Shown: piece by piece, positions 12,615-24,585 of the stretch
Layout of the letters: every line of letters begins with the position of its first letter
Position numbering within the stretch: position 1 is the first letter of the stretch
Assembly (NCBI GenBank): GCA_012274445.1
Contig: JAAROD010000026.1
Location: forward strand, 1,116,001-1,180,000
Origin: Sclerotiophoma versabilis
Taxonomy: Eukaryota; Ascomycota; Dothideomycetes; Pleosporales; Didymellaceae
Length of the DNA stretch: 64,000 nt
Reading direction: 5' to 3'
The notes under the pieces: generated by a model
Database searches by the model: none
What the model was told of the DNA's origin: nothing
The model's input: only the letters and a program-made list of their open reading frames with translations
Program-made: the position numbers and the translations under genes

Positions 12615-13105
12615 TGTTATAATCCTATATAGATAAAGTAGTATAGTAATTAAGTAGCTAACTATAGCTCTTACCTATAAGCTAGAAGTAGAGCTAGAAA
12701 GAATTACTCTTTATATAGTTATATAACATGCTTATTAATAAGTATAGTATACGTAACTTACTTATTAATAAGCATGTTATATTACTGCTTATTAATAAGC
12801 AATACTATGCATTTTATTAAACTAACTCTAGTTGCTTATTAATAAGTATTATCTCCTAGTAAGTATATAGTTAGTAGGAATACAACTCTTATAGTTTATA
12901 TTTAACCTTGTTAATTAAGTTTATCTTTAGAATCTTAACCTAACTCTTAAGCTAGATAGTCTACTCTATACTACTTATTATTAACCTCTATTATTATAGT
13001 GTTTTACTAGGTAATAACCTAACCTAATCTACTGCGCGCTGTTTATACCTAAGAACTAATAGAATTAGTACTTACAGTCTTTTAACTAAAGTATAACTTT
13101 AATAT
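12615..13105 (+). repeat. 5' LTR of RIP-mutated gypsy copy 1
   Basis: It begins TGTTATAATCC (from TGTTACGATCC) and ends AACTTTAATA (from AACTTCAACA). The four palindromes of the intact LTR survive as GCTTATTAATAAGC-like remnants in which CG has become TA. Confidence 0.75.
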
Positions 13106-15293
13106 TTTTAACACCTCTAAATATAAGCAATATATTAGAAGATTATACTACCTCTAGCAACTCTACTAACACGCGTAGTTTAGCTAGCCTTAAGGTTACT
13201 AAACCTAACTTCTATAATAGAAACTATTCTAAGCTTAAGAATTAGCTTCTTTAGTTTAATTTATTCTTTACCTTTTAGGGCGCATCTATTAAGAAAGAAA
13301 ATAATATTAAGCTAGCTGTATTATATATACGCAGTAAAGCCTTTAAATAGATTTAGCCCTTTATTTAGAATAAGATAAGTAAGACTACTTCTCTTAAGGA
13401 TAATATATAGCTTAATAACTTTATAGAATTTAAGACTAAGATCTAATAGATCTTTAGAGTTATTAATAAACCTATTATAGCTAAATATAATATTTAGACT
13501 ATTTAGTAAACTATATTAGTAATAGACTATACTACTAATTTCTAAGCTATTACTTATAACACTAACTAGAATAACACTGCACTAATAACTATATTTAAGC
13601 AGAGTCTAAAGCCTAAGGTTAAGAAAGAACTTATATATACTAGCGCAGTAATTAGAAGCCTTAAAGACTTAGAGAATAACACTATTAATATTAATACTTA
13701 TCTCTATAAGCTTTACTTAGAGTTAGAAAAGAATCTATAAGTATAAGTTATAGGTAATATAAATAACTACTTATAACTATAAAACTAGTAGCGTAATAAC
13801 AACCTATATTAAGAAAACTAAAAAGAACGCAACTACTATTAGTCTAATACTAGTTAATATATCTATAATAATATATAAAGTAGATACTTTAGACTAGAGG
13901 CTATAAACCTCTTAAACCTTAATAAGGGACTGCTACTAGAATAATAGAATAAGAAAAAGAGTAGTTATAATAAGAATAAGTCTAGTATAACTTATTATAG
14001 ATATAGTAAGTAAGGCTACTATGCTAAGAATTATTAATTAAAGAATAAGGTAGTTTAATAACTAAATATACTTACCTATAGAAATACAGATACTAGTAAT
14101 AAATAGAAGATTCTTACTAATAATATAAGACGTCTTATAGAAGACTTTAAGACTAGACTTAATAATAACTATATTAAACTATTTAATAAAATTATATATA
14201 GAATATGTAAAGCTAAGCACCTATACTATACTAGATATTAAATAAATAGTAGAAGTACTTATAGAACCTAACAGAATAACTATTAGAATAGATAGAATAA
14301 GTATATAAATAAGAACTAAAAGTGCGTAGGTATAAGTAGTCTATAATATTCTAATAACTATATAATACTACTAGATAAGAAGTAGATAGAGGTATTACCT
14401 ATACTTCTAATACTAAAGAAAGTTAGTATAATATAGACATACGTAAATTTAGTAAATATACTAAAGCAGAATTAGTATAATAAGAATTCTAAGAAAATAA
14501 TAATACCTTCTAAGTAAACTATAAACGGATTACTAAAAGTATTAATAAGAGACTATAATAAATAGCACTTTAAACTTATACAGAGTAATAATAATTTAAT
14601 AACCTAAATAAGTTCTAATAAGATTAGTAGAAGTATAAGTTTAATAAGCTTAGTGCTAGTAACTATACTATATAATAGAAACTTAAGTAATAGATAAAAA
14701 ATAACTAAAGTAGAAATAAGCCTAACTTTAATAAAAAGCTAGTATTACGTCTAGATCTATAACTAGACTATACCTTAGACTACTAGAATCTAAATTATAG
14801 AAAGCTATTATAGATAGTATGCGTATATAACGCCTATTATATATATAAATTATAAAAACTAAGTAAGAGATAGTTTCTAACTTCTAGTACTATATATAGA
14901 AAATAATAGTATAATTATAAGAATAATATATATAAAATATACCTCTAGAATAAGTATTCTAAGCTATATTTCCTAGGCATAGATAATTATTAGGTAATTA
15001 TATATATAATTAGTTATTAATAGCTTCTACTATAATCTATATTAGTAGTATTACTTTAACCTAAACTATAAGCTATATAAAGGTAGTAAGATTATCTATA
15101 GATTTAGTAATAAAGAGACTTTTTTAGGTAAGTACTAAAAGAGTACTCTGCTAAGTAATCTCTTAACACTATTAGAGACAGCTTACTTATTAAACTACCT
15201 ATTGTGTTAAATAGAGTAGTACTATTAGCACTCTTAAACTTAGGAGTATAGGTAAACTATATATCCTAGATAGTAATATACTAAGTAGGTCTT

Positions 15294-15792
15294 TGTTGAA
15301 GTTGTACTTTCAAGCAAAGCTCGTAAGCACTATTCGTATTGGTTCTCAGGGATGAGCGCTGGTACAGGAAGGTCCGTAAGGGTTGGGGTTATTGCCTAGT
15401 GAAACACCGTGGCAATAGAGGGTAACAATGAGTAGTATAGAGTAGACTATCTAGCTCGAGAGTTGGGGTCGAGATTCCAAAGACAAACTTGATTGACTAA
15501 GTTGAACACGAACCATAAGGGTTGTGTTCCTACTGACTATATACTTGCTATGGGGTAATGCTCGTTGACGAGCGACTAGGGTCAGTCCAATGAAATACAT
15601 AGCGTTGCTCGTTGACGAGCGATAACATACGATGCTCGTTGACGAGCAAGTCACGTGTGTCATGCTCGTTGACGAGCATGTCACGTGACCGTACAAAGGG
15701 AGATCCTTCCTGACTCCGCCCCTGGTTCATGGGTGAGGGCTGTGGTTGGCTACTTAATCACTGTGCCGCTTCGTCCGCACAGGATCGTAACA
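15294..15792 (-). repeat. Unmutated solo LTR nested in the protease region of gypsy copy 1
   Basis: This 499-bp LTR looks identical by eye to the LTRs of the intact chromovirus, in antisense orientation. It is flanked by GTCTT on both sides (15289-15293 and 15793-15797), a perfect 5-bp target duplication. It interrupts the pol sequence at the position of the protease. The lack of RIP changes means it arrived after the host copy had been mutated. A solo LTR is what remains after LTR-LTR recombination of a full element. Confidence 0.9.
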
Positions 15793-18700
15793 GTCTTATA
15801 CTATATATAAAGAAACATGCCTATTTACTTTAAGTAGCTAATAGAGAATTAATACTAAAAGAGCTATATATTATATATAAGGTAATAGTAGCTCTTCTAG
15901 AAATATAGAGGCACTATAAGAAATTAACTCTAGATATCTTTATAAAGGCTATATATAATATTATACTAGAACTTCTCTAGCTATAAAAGTATAATCTAGA
16001 AATAGACTAGATATAGAAAAGACTTTTATTAAGATAATATAAATATAGTACTAATATATTAAAGCCTACGCAGTGCATGTTATAGCTAGTAGATAAGAAG
16101 AAGATTAATAACATCTCTTTAATATATAAGACATGCTAAGATAGAGCAGTTAACTATATAGACTAAGAAAGCCTCTCTATAATAGTTAAGGAGAATAAGA
16201 GTATACCTTCTAGTATACTAGATATATATAGATAGTACGCCTAGATATTTAAAAAAGAGTTATCTATAAAAGCGCTACCTAAGTATTAACCTTAAGATTA
16301 TAAGATTAGACTTAAAAAAAAGAAAGAACTACTCTTTAGGCCTATATACTAGTTATCTAAGAAAGAGCTTAAGATACTATATAAGTATATTAAGGAGAAC
16401 CTTATAAAAGAATTTATTAGAAAATCTAAATCTCTAGCAGAATTCTCTATTCTATTTATACTAAAGAAAGATAGTAAGCTAAGGCTTTATATTAACTACT
16501 AGAAGTTAAATAATATTACTATTAGAAATTATTACCTACTACCTAATATATCTAAGTTATAGAACTAGCTATTAGAAGTAAAGTTCTTTACTATACTTAA
16601 CTTATGCAGAGTATATAACCTTATATATATAAAGAAAAGTAAAGAATAGAAAATAGTATTTAGAACCTATTATAGTTACTATAAGTATATAGTTATACTA
16701 TTTAGGCTAACTAATATACTAGCAGTATATTAGGCACTAATTAATAATATACTGTAAGCATACCTAGACATTATAGTAGTAGTATACCTTAATAATATCC
16801 TAGTATATAGTAAGACACTAGAAGAATATAAGGTTTATATATAGTAAGTATTAGAATACTTAGTAATAGCAGACCTTAGGCTAAAGCTAGAGAAGTGTAA
16901 ATAGTATAAGAAAGAAGTAGAGTTTCTTAGCTATATTATAGAAAGATATAGAGTTAAGATAAGTAAAAAGAAGATCTAGGTTATAAAGAATTAGCTAACA
17001 CCTACTATAGTTAAGAGAATTTAAAAATTTCTTAAGTTTATTAACTTTAACTAATACTTTATTAAGAACTACTATATAAAGGCCTTACTACTTATAAGAC
17101 TTATATAGAAGAATATACTCTTTAAGTAGAAATAAGTATAAGAAAATACTTTCTAATTACTTAAGTAAGTATATATAGAGCCTTCTATACTAATTATATT
17201 TAAAAGTAGTAAACCTATATACCTTAAGATAGACACCTTAGATTTAGTATTAAAAGTATATATTACTTAAGAATAAGATAGTTAATAGTACCTAATTACC
17301 TACTATTTAAGAAGGTTTATAGTACTAGAAGAATAATATAATATATATAATAAGAAGCTTATAGCTATTATTAATATATTATAGTATTAGAGAGTATATA
17401 TAGAAAGCTGCTTAGAACTTACTATTTATATAGATTATAAGAACTTAGTATATTTTACTACTACTAAGGTTCTAAACTAATAATAAGTACGCTAGTTAGA
17501 AATGCTTAGTTAGTATAAGTTTAAGATCTTGTATATACTAGAAAAGAAAAATAGTAGAGTAAATATACTTAGCTAACGCTATAACCTTATAGGTAAAAAG
17601 ATAATTAATAAGTTTACTATTCTTAGAGTTAATAAGAATAGGTTACTAGAACTAATACAGTAGCTTAACCTAGTAATATAAGTTTAGTAGAAATAACATA
17701 TTCTAGAATAGGTACTAGAAGAACTTTAGAAAGAAGTTATCTTAAGATATTATAATAATGCGCTATATAGACACTTTAGTATTACCTATACTATAGAACT
17801 TATTAAGTAATACTATAAGTTTACTAATATAAAAGATAAAGTTACTAAGTTTATTAGAAACTATATATAGTACTAATAGAATAAGTATAGTATATATGCT
17901 AAGTATAGAGAAGTATAAGTAATAAAGCTACTAATAGCACTATAGATAAATATTATAATAGATTTTATTACGCAGCTACTACTCTTTAAGAACTCTATTA
18001 TAGAATATACCTATAACTTAATCTTTATTATAGTAGACTAATTTACTAAGTATACTAAAATAATACTATTTAGACACAGCTATACTATATAATAGCTAGC
18101 TATAGTATTTATTAATTAGATTATTTGCTATTATAGAATACCTAAATTAATTATTAGTAATAGAGATAAGCTTTTTATATTAAACTATTAGACTATAATA
18201 CTTACTATATTAGGTACTAAGAAAAAGCTATCTATAGCCTATTATCTATAGATAGATAGATAGATAAAAAGAATAAATTAGACTATAGAAATATACCTTT
18301 AAATCTATAGTAACTAGAAATAAGATAACTAGGTCTTACTATTACCTATAGTATAGATTATATATAATAATAAGTTATTAGAAGTAATAGGTATAATACT
18401 ATTCTTTATAAACTATAGAAGATACCTAAATCTCTTTACTTAATCTCTTAATTATCCTATTTAGACAGAATTAGTAATAGCTTTAGTAGTTAGACTAAAG
18501 AAAGTATACTAGAAATTACTTAAAAATATTATATAAGCTTAGGCATAAGCTATTTTATATATTAACTAGAAATAAAAAATAGTACCTTAGCTAAAAAAGA
18601 GAGATAAAGTCTATCTTCTTATAAAAAATCTTAGAATATAAAGAGTAATAAAAAAACTAGATAAGGTTAAGATTAGACTATTTTTTATTTCTAAGTAAAT

Positions 18701-19554
18701 TAGCCTAGTTAACTATTAACTTAAGCTACCTAAGAATATAAAGATCTATCTAGTATTCTATATCTTACTATTAGAACCTGCTAACCTAAGAATACTAATC
18801 TAGAAAGACTTCTACTACTAAGCTAATAGTAATAATAAGTAGGAAGTTAAAAAAATAATAATATATTAGAGAACTAAGAAGAGTATTTAATACCTAGTTA
18901 AGTAGTTAGGTTACCTAGAATTAGAAAATATATAGGAACTTCTAATATACTTTATAAACTACTACTAATTAGTATAGAAGTACTATAGTTTATAATAGAC
19001 TTCTTAATAAGCCTAAGAGTAGCCTAGGTTATAGGTAAGGTATATATACCTATTAATACTACTAGATAATCTATATTCTTAGTAAGATCTAGTTCTTCTA
19101 ACTTAGCTATCTTATTTACTATATACAGCGCCTTTTACTATGCGCAATTCTTAGCTTATTTTAGAATCTTCTTATTTTGTAATAACTGCGTAATAATAGT
19201 TACTAATAAGGTTTTATCTTCTTCTACCTACTTTTTATACTCTTTACAAGTATAATCTAGTAACTTCTATAATATATTAATATAAGGCTTTCTAGCCTTT
19301 ATATACTTAGTATACTTTAAATACTTTATAGTATTTAGTATAATATAGTACTTATAGCCTTTAAAGAAATAATAGTTATAGAGGACTTTAGTAGAAGTAT
19401 TAGCTTAATAAATTTCTAAACTAAGTTAAAGGTTATAGGTATAAGAAGATATCTTAATATACTAGTTACTAGATATAGAGATAAGCTTAGTTTTATATAA
19501 GCCTAGATTCTAGTTATATAGTTTAAGAATAAATCTAAAAGAGAAGAAGAATAG

Positions 19555-20043
19555 TATTATAATCCTGTGTAGATAAAGTAGTATAGTAATTAAGTAGTTA
19601 ACTATAGCTCTTACTTATAAACTAGGGATAGAGTTAGGAAGGATCTCTCTTTATATAGTTACATAATATGCTTATTAATAAGTATAATATATATAACTTA
19701 CTTATTAATAAGTATTATATATTATTACTTATTAATAAGTAATACTATATATTTTATTAAACTAACCCTAGTTACTTATTAATAAGTATTATCTCCTAGT
19801 AAGTATATAGTAAGTAGAAATATAACTCTTATAGTTTATATTTAACCTTATTAATTAAGTTTATCTTTAGAATCTTAACCTAACTCTAAAGCTAGATAGT
19901 CTACTCTATACTACTTATTATTAACTCCTATTATTATAGTGTTTTACTAGGTAATAACCTAATCTAATCTACTGTGCGCTATTTATACCTAAGAACTAAC
20001 AGAATTAGTGCTTATAGTCTTTAACTAAAGTATAACTTTAATA
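19555..20043 (+). repeat. 3' LTR of RIP-mutated gypsy copy 1
   Basis: It begins TATTATAATCCTGTG, decayed from TGTTACGATCCTGTG, just after a purine-rich stretch (GAGAAGAAGAATAG) matching the polypurine tract of the intact element. It ends AACTTTAATA. Confidence 0.7.
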
Positions 20044-22235
20044 TATAGATATAAAAAGAAAGCTCTATAGTAGTAATCTATATACTTTATTATATAATAA
20101 TTAGTATATATACTATAGCTATCTTATCTACTAGTATATAGAGAGATATAGGTTTACTATCTAGCTATTACTAGTAGAATTCTCTAAAAGATTAATTTTT
20201 CTCTACTTTCTTACTTCTTTACTTCTATCTGTATTTATAGGCAGGAGTAGCTAGTTCTCTAAGTTAGATTCTTCTAATTTAGAGGTTTTCTCTAGAGTAT
20301 TAGTTATAGCTGCAACTTTTATCTAAATACTATTAGGCCTTTTTACTAGTCTAAGTTTATATTAGTTTTTATAGTAGCTATTCTTTCTATAATATATATA
20401 CTAGTTATTAGACTTCTACTTTTCTAGTACTTTCTAGAGCTACTATTCTACTCTCTTATAGTTATTTAATTCTATATAACCTATATAGTTCTTAGTAATC
20501 TTCTAATTTATTTTATTATTATTATTATTAGGTTTTTTATTACTTCTATTAAAGTTTCTATTAATATAACCTTATACTTACTATATATTAATATCTACTT
20601 TAAAGACTCTTACTATAAGTACCTAGAAGTTCTATTCTTCTAGAATATCTTCTAATATTATTTTCTCTTAGAGGTCCAGGCAGAGCACTAATATATACTT
20701 TATCTTAAGTTTCTAGGTATTATTTTCCTCTACTATATTATATACTTATTAAAAAAAATTTATATTTAAGGTTTCTAGAGACTAGTTATATTCTCTTATT
20801 ATAATTATTTAGATCTTTTAATATAAGCGTTTCTTAAATAAAGAGTTCTTATACTACTTATCTAGAAATACCTAGAAGTTATATATTATTCTTTCTAAGT
20901 TCTAATCTTTCTATAAAAGACCTATATATATAACTTATCTTTCTAGATAGTTATATATATACTACTTTAATACTAGAGTAGTCTTCTAGTAATATAAGTT
21001 TATTAACTATCTAAGATCTAAATATTTAGTATACTTATCTATTTCTACTAAACTTTTCTATATCTAGAAGTTTAGTTAGTTAAGAAGAGTAGTAATACCT
21101 AATATTAGGTACTACTATAACCTATTATAGATAAAGTATTAGAGTCTAAGTTCTATTAACTTATAAGCTACTATACCTAAGTATTTACTTAGTAAGTAAT
21201 GTATTTCTAGAGTAGAGTTTCTTAAGACTTCTTAGAGGCGCTTATTAGAACTAGTAGCTTAGCGCTAGGTAATACTAGTATATCTTCTAGTAGTTATAAC
21301 TATAGTAGATAGTTTACTAGGTTTATTATAGCTCTATTTAGAGCTGCTTCTTACTACTCCTTAGAGAGAGTTATAATAGCTTAGTATTATACTTTACTAT
21401 AGATATCTAACCTTAAGTTGTTTCTATTATATAACTTAATTCTATAATTTAACAGGCGCCTTATAGAGTTATTAGTAGTTCTGTTTATTCTAAGCAGTAC
21501 TCTTTAGTATATATTAGTAGAAGAAAAGAGTAATTAAATTTAACTTTAGAAGCTAGCTACTAAGAGCTATATATAAGTAGAAACTAAATAAATTTAATAC
21601 CTATCTACTAGTGCAGAGTCTTATATAAAAATACTAGAAGGTAGAAAGTATATAGAACCTGTTTATAGAGTCTATAGTTCTCTAGTAGCGTTTATAGTAG
21701 TAAGGTAGGCTCTAGTCTAGAGGGTTTAGAGGGCCTACTATAGAGATTAGAATTACTAGAGTTCTACTAAGGGCCTACAGGGCTAGAGTATAACTAGCTA
21801 GAGTGCCTAAGGCCTTCTATGCGCTAAGGCACTAGTCTAGAGCCTAGCCTGTTATACTATATACTTAAGATATCTTATAGTATACTATAGTTTCCTACTA
21901 GGTTCTATAGAAGGCCTTATAGTATTTATAGAATACTATAGGAATTATAGAACACTATATAATGTTATGTTATTGTGTCTTATACTCTTGGCCTAGGGCC
22001 TGTGTAGAGTTTGTAAGACATTACATAACCTAAGGCTTAGTGTTCTGTTAATCCAGGGCCTGCTATTAGTAATAAGTTACCGTCCCCGCGTGCCATCCTC
22101 TGATATTGTAACAGCAACTTAGATTGCGATTTAAATAAGTGTGTTTGATTTGAATTAGTTCTCTCTACAGAGACAGACCTTAAAGGCTAGATAGTCTCTT
22201 AAGGTTGTTCTAACCCAGGCCCTAAGATCTCTCTT
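20044..22235 (-). mobile_element. Unidentified RIP-mutated retroelement with a Gag-like zinc knuckle
   Basis: The block is TA-rich with stops in all frames. On the minus strand near 20400-20360 the frame reads Y-x2-Y-x4-Y-x4-Y. This is exactly the spacing of a CCHC knuckle (C-x2-C-x4-H-x4-C) after TGT-to-TAT and CAT/CAC-to-TAT/TAC changes. It is surrounded by Lys-rich sequence as in fungal Gag proteins. The limits and class are unclear. The part from about 21640 to 22060 is less AT-rich, carries short inverted repeats and could be an LTR or another element. Confidence 0.4.
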
Positions 22236-22464
22236 TCAGCTTTTCCTAGCAGCATGACCCACAAGATGTTCAATGCCATAATACTGCGCGGTGTCAACTA
22301 TGCGGTACCTTTTTTGCAATGCGTAGATTATAGAGTGCTCAAGAGCGGTTTCATCATACGTACCAATCCGACCTGAGATATGTCAACGAGCACCAGAGAC
22401 GCCATCAGGAAGCTGTTAACTTACCTTGCAAGCTTCCCAAGCTAACAGCTGGTATTGTCAAACC
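22236..22464 (-). pseudogene. Aldo/keto reductase, N-terminal fragment truncated at the AT-rich border
   Basis: Exon A (about 22464-22425) reads LTIPAVSLGSLQ. A 52-bp intron (22424-22373, GTAAGT..TCAG) follows. Exon B (22372-22236) contains the AKR signature YRIVDTAQYYGIEHLVG, with the catalytic Asp (VDTA) and Tyr (YYG). It stops at TGA 22238-22236. AKRs are TIM-barrel NADPH-dependent carbonyl reductases of about 300 residues, so only the first fifth is present. No in-frame ATG is found upstream (a TAG comes first). The rest of the barrel is absent and RIP-mutated sequence follows, so the gene was probably cut by transposon invasion. Confidence 0.75.
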
Positions 22465-23302
22465 TTTTGGTAGCCCCTGCTAGCCAAGGATCTTCGAACC
22501 GTCGAAACCTCTCGTTATAGTAGACACACGAAGGCTCGCCATTATTAGAGTTAAAAGCCAGGTACATCTGCCACAGCAGAAGGTTTCACTCTCTAGTAAA
22601 AGGCTGCGAAAAAGTATCAATTCTCTCAATATAGACAAGACATTGTCAGGTGCTATGATTGCTTTGCTACAGATGTGACGAGTCCATGATGCTGCCCGCA
22701 TAAGCCCTTCTTGGTAATAACGAAGCACTCAGCTTTCGGGATCACCCAGCGGCGGTCAGTCGAGCATAGTCTGACATATAGCCGAATCACACACTAAATC
22801 TGGATCTTTGGGAAGACCAGGAAGAGACAAGAAAGCAAAGCATATTTTGTAGTGCAAGTCGCTGGACTGTTTTTTTGTGCATCGTCCCTTATCGCAATAC
22901 ACAGCAACAACACGTGTAATTGCTTCAGTAGCGTCGCCTGTACTAACAAAGAAGACCCCCTATCGAGAAGTGCGTCAGTCGCAGTCCTAAGAAAATCACC
23001 TTGTCTGAACATGGTTTCTGCTGATTCCGCTCCGGTTACTTCGGGTTCTCGGCTACATAATCCTCGCTATATGCCGGTATTTACCGGTACTGTGGAAAAT
23101 CAACCAGACTGAAATGGGCAACTTTTCGGAAACGATGCACCAACTCTTTGTTCAGACCTGAACAACACGTCATGTCTTCGTTTCCCGGGTTCTCAGTCAA
23201 TATAGGTACGCTTCCACCACAGGTAAAATATGCAAGATTTCAACTCGCTACCCACGCTTTCACGTAGCCTTGAAGTCTACGGCTGCCTTTCGAAACGTCG
23301 TC
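22465..23302. other. Intergenic between AKR relic and PRISE-like gene
   Basis: Short frames at 22480-22728 (minus), 22794-23012 (minus) and 22852-23112 (plus) have no recognisable family. The last 200 bp probably contain the promoter of the gene starting at 23303. Confidence 0.4.
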
Positions 23303-24585
23303 ATGTCCCACGCCTTGGTTTTGGGAGCCTCTGGAATATCTGGCTGGGCGCTACTCAATCAGCTCACGCGGTGTCCTGAGCCTACCACATTTTCAACGAT
23401 CACCGGTGTCACAAATAGACCCCTCACCCTTGAGCAAGCCCAGCTTCAAGCGGACCCGAGACTCCATCTTGTCAACGGTATCGATTTGACGAAATCGGTA
23501 TCTGAGGTTGCGCAATTATTGAAAGAAAAAATAGAAGATGCAGAAGGTATCACACATGTGTTCTTCACTGGTATGATCTTTTCCTGACCACGACTGAGTA
23601 TATAAGCTGAGCTGTACTTTGCAGCATATATACAAACCGGGGACTTTGAGAGTCTAAAGAGAGTCAACACCAAACTCCTAAGAGTAGCTGTTGAAGCTGT
23701 TGAAAGGGTATCGAACAAGCTCCAAATGATCGTTCTCCAGACCGGCGGCAAAGGGTAAGCTAGCTCGTTTCTTTTCTCTTACCTGAACACTCTGCATTGA
23801 CCATTAAATTGTCTGCTAACAACCTTCGAAGCTATGGTTTAGAGTTTCCTAAAGAGGTCGGTGTCCACCCACCGCTCCGCGAAGATATGCCACGCATACC
23901 TGAGCCGTACGCAAGCAAGATCTTCTACTATACTCAATACGATCTACTCACCCAAATGTCCAAGGGCAAGTCCTGGACCTTCTCTGAGGTCCGTCCTGAT
24001 GGCATTGTCGGTTTCACACCTACTTCCAATGCGATGAACATGTCGCAAGGTATTGGCTTATATTTCTCTGTCTACCGAGAGGTGCATGGCAAGGGTGCCG
24101 TTGTGCCATTCCCCGGCGAGGAGCATGGGTACCAATCTACCCACTCCGATACCTTCCAGGATGTGCTCGCGAAAATGGAGATCTATGCTGCAACGCACAT
24201 CGAGGAGTGCGGGAACGGTGGCGTTTTCAACGTGGCAGACGGACAGACAGTGACCTGGGCGCAAGTGTGGCCTAAGCTCGCTGCGCACTTTGGTCTTAAG
24301 GGCGAAGGCCCTAGGCCGAACACCATCCCTATGGAGACATTTGTCAGGAAGAATCAAAAGACGTGGAAGGTGCTTTCGGATAAGTACGGGCTCAAGGACA
24401 GGGTAATGTATGAGCAGAACTGGGGCCACGTACACTTCATGCTCGTGCAGTTTGACTTTGACAGGCAGTATGACTTGAGCAGGAGTCGAGCAGTCGGATT
24501 CAAGGAGGAAATCGAGACAGCAGAGGGGTACTTCATCTCCTGGGAGAGAATGAGGTCTGCGAAGATCTTGCCGCCATTGCAGTAG
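23303..24585 (+). CDS. PRISE-like short-chain dehydrogenase/reductase (enone reductase), 3 exons, 383 aa
   Basis: Exons are 23303-23570, 23625-23754 and 23832-24585. The introns are 54 bp (GTATGA..GCAG) and 77 bp (GTAAGC..GAAG) and preserve the frame. The start is the ATG opening MSHALVLGASGISGWAL. A further in-frame ATG at 23270 would add 11 residues before the nucleotide-binding motif and is less likely. GASGISG is the Rossmann NADP-binding motif. VFFTAYIQT, TGGKGYG and KIFYYTQYDLL match the conserved blocks of the progesterone 5-beta-reductase/iridoid synthase-like (PRISE) family, which holds the catalytic Lys and Tyr. Length is normal for the family. It should reduce an alpha,beta-unsaturated carbonyl with NADPH in the cytosol. 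The substrate is unknown and no biosynthetic cluster is seen beside it. Confidence 0.88.

Larger units (their letters stand above)
12615..20043 (+). mobile_element. RIP-mutated Ty3/gypsy chromovirus, copy 1, with nested solo LTR
   Basis: A full-length element of the same family as 54004-61001: two LTRs (12615-13105 and 19555-20043), then gag- and pol-like sequence in between, 7429 bp including a 504-bp nested insertion. Reading through RIP stops, the gag frame near 13250-13750 follows the intact Gag closely (for example LKPKVKKEL and YNIQ..QQT segments). RT, integrase and the 3' antisense frame can also be followed. Nearly every CAG/CAA/TGG/CGA codon is now a stop. It cannot be expressed. Its LTRs belong to an older variant than those of the intact copy. 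Confidence 0.85.
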
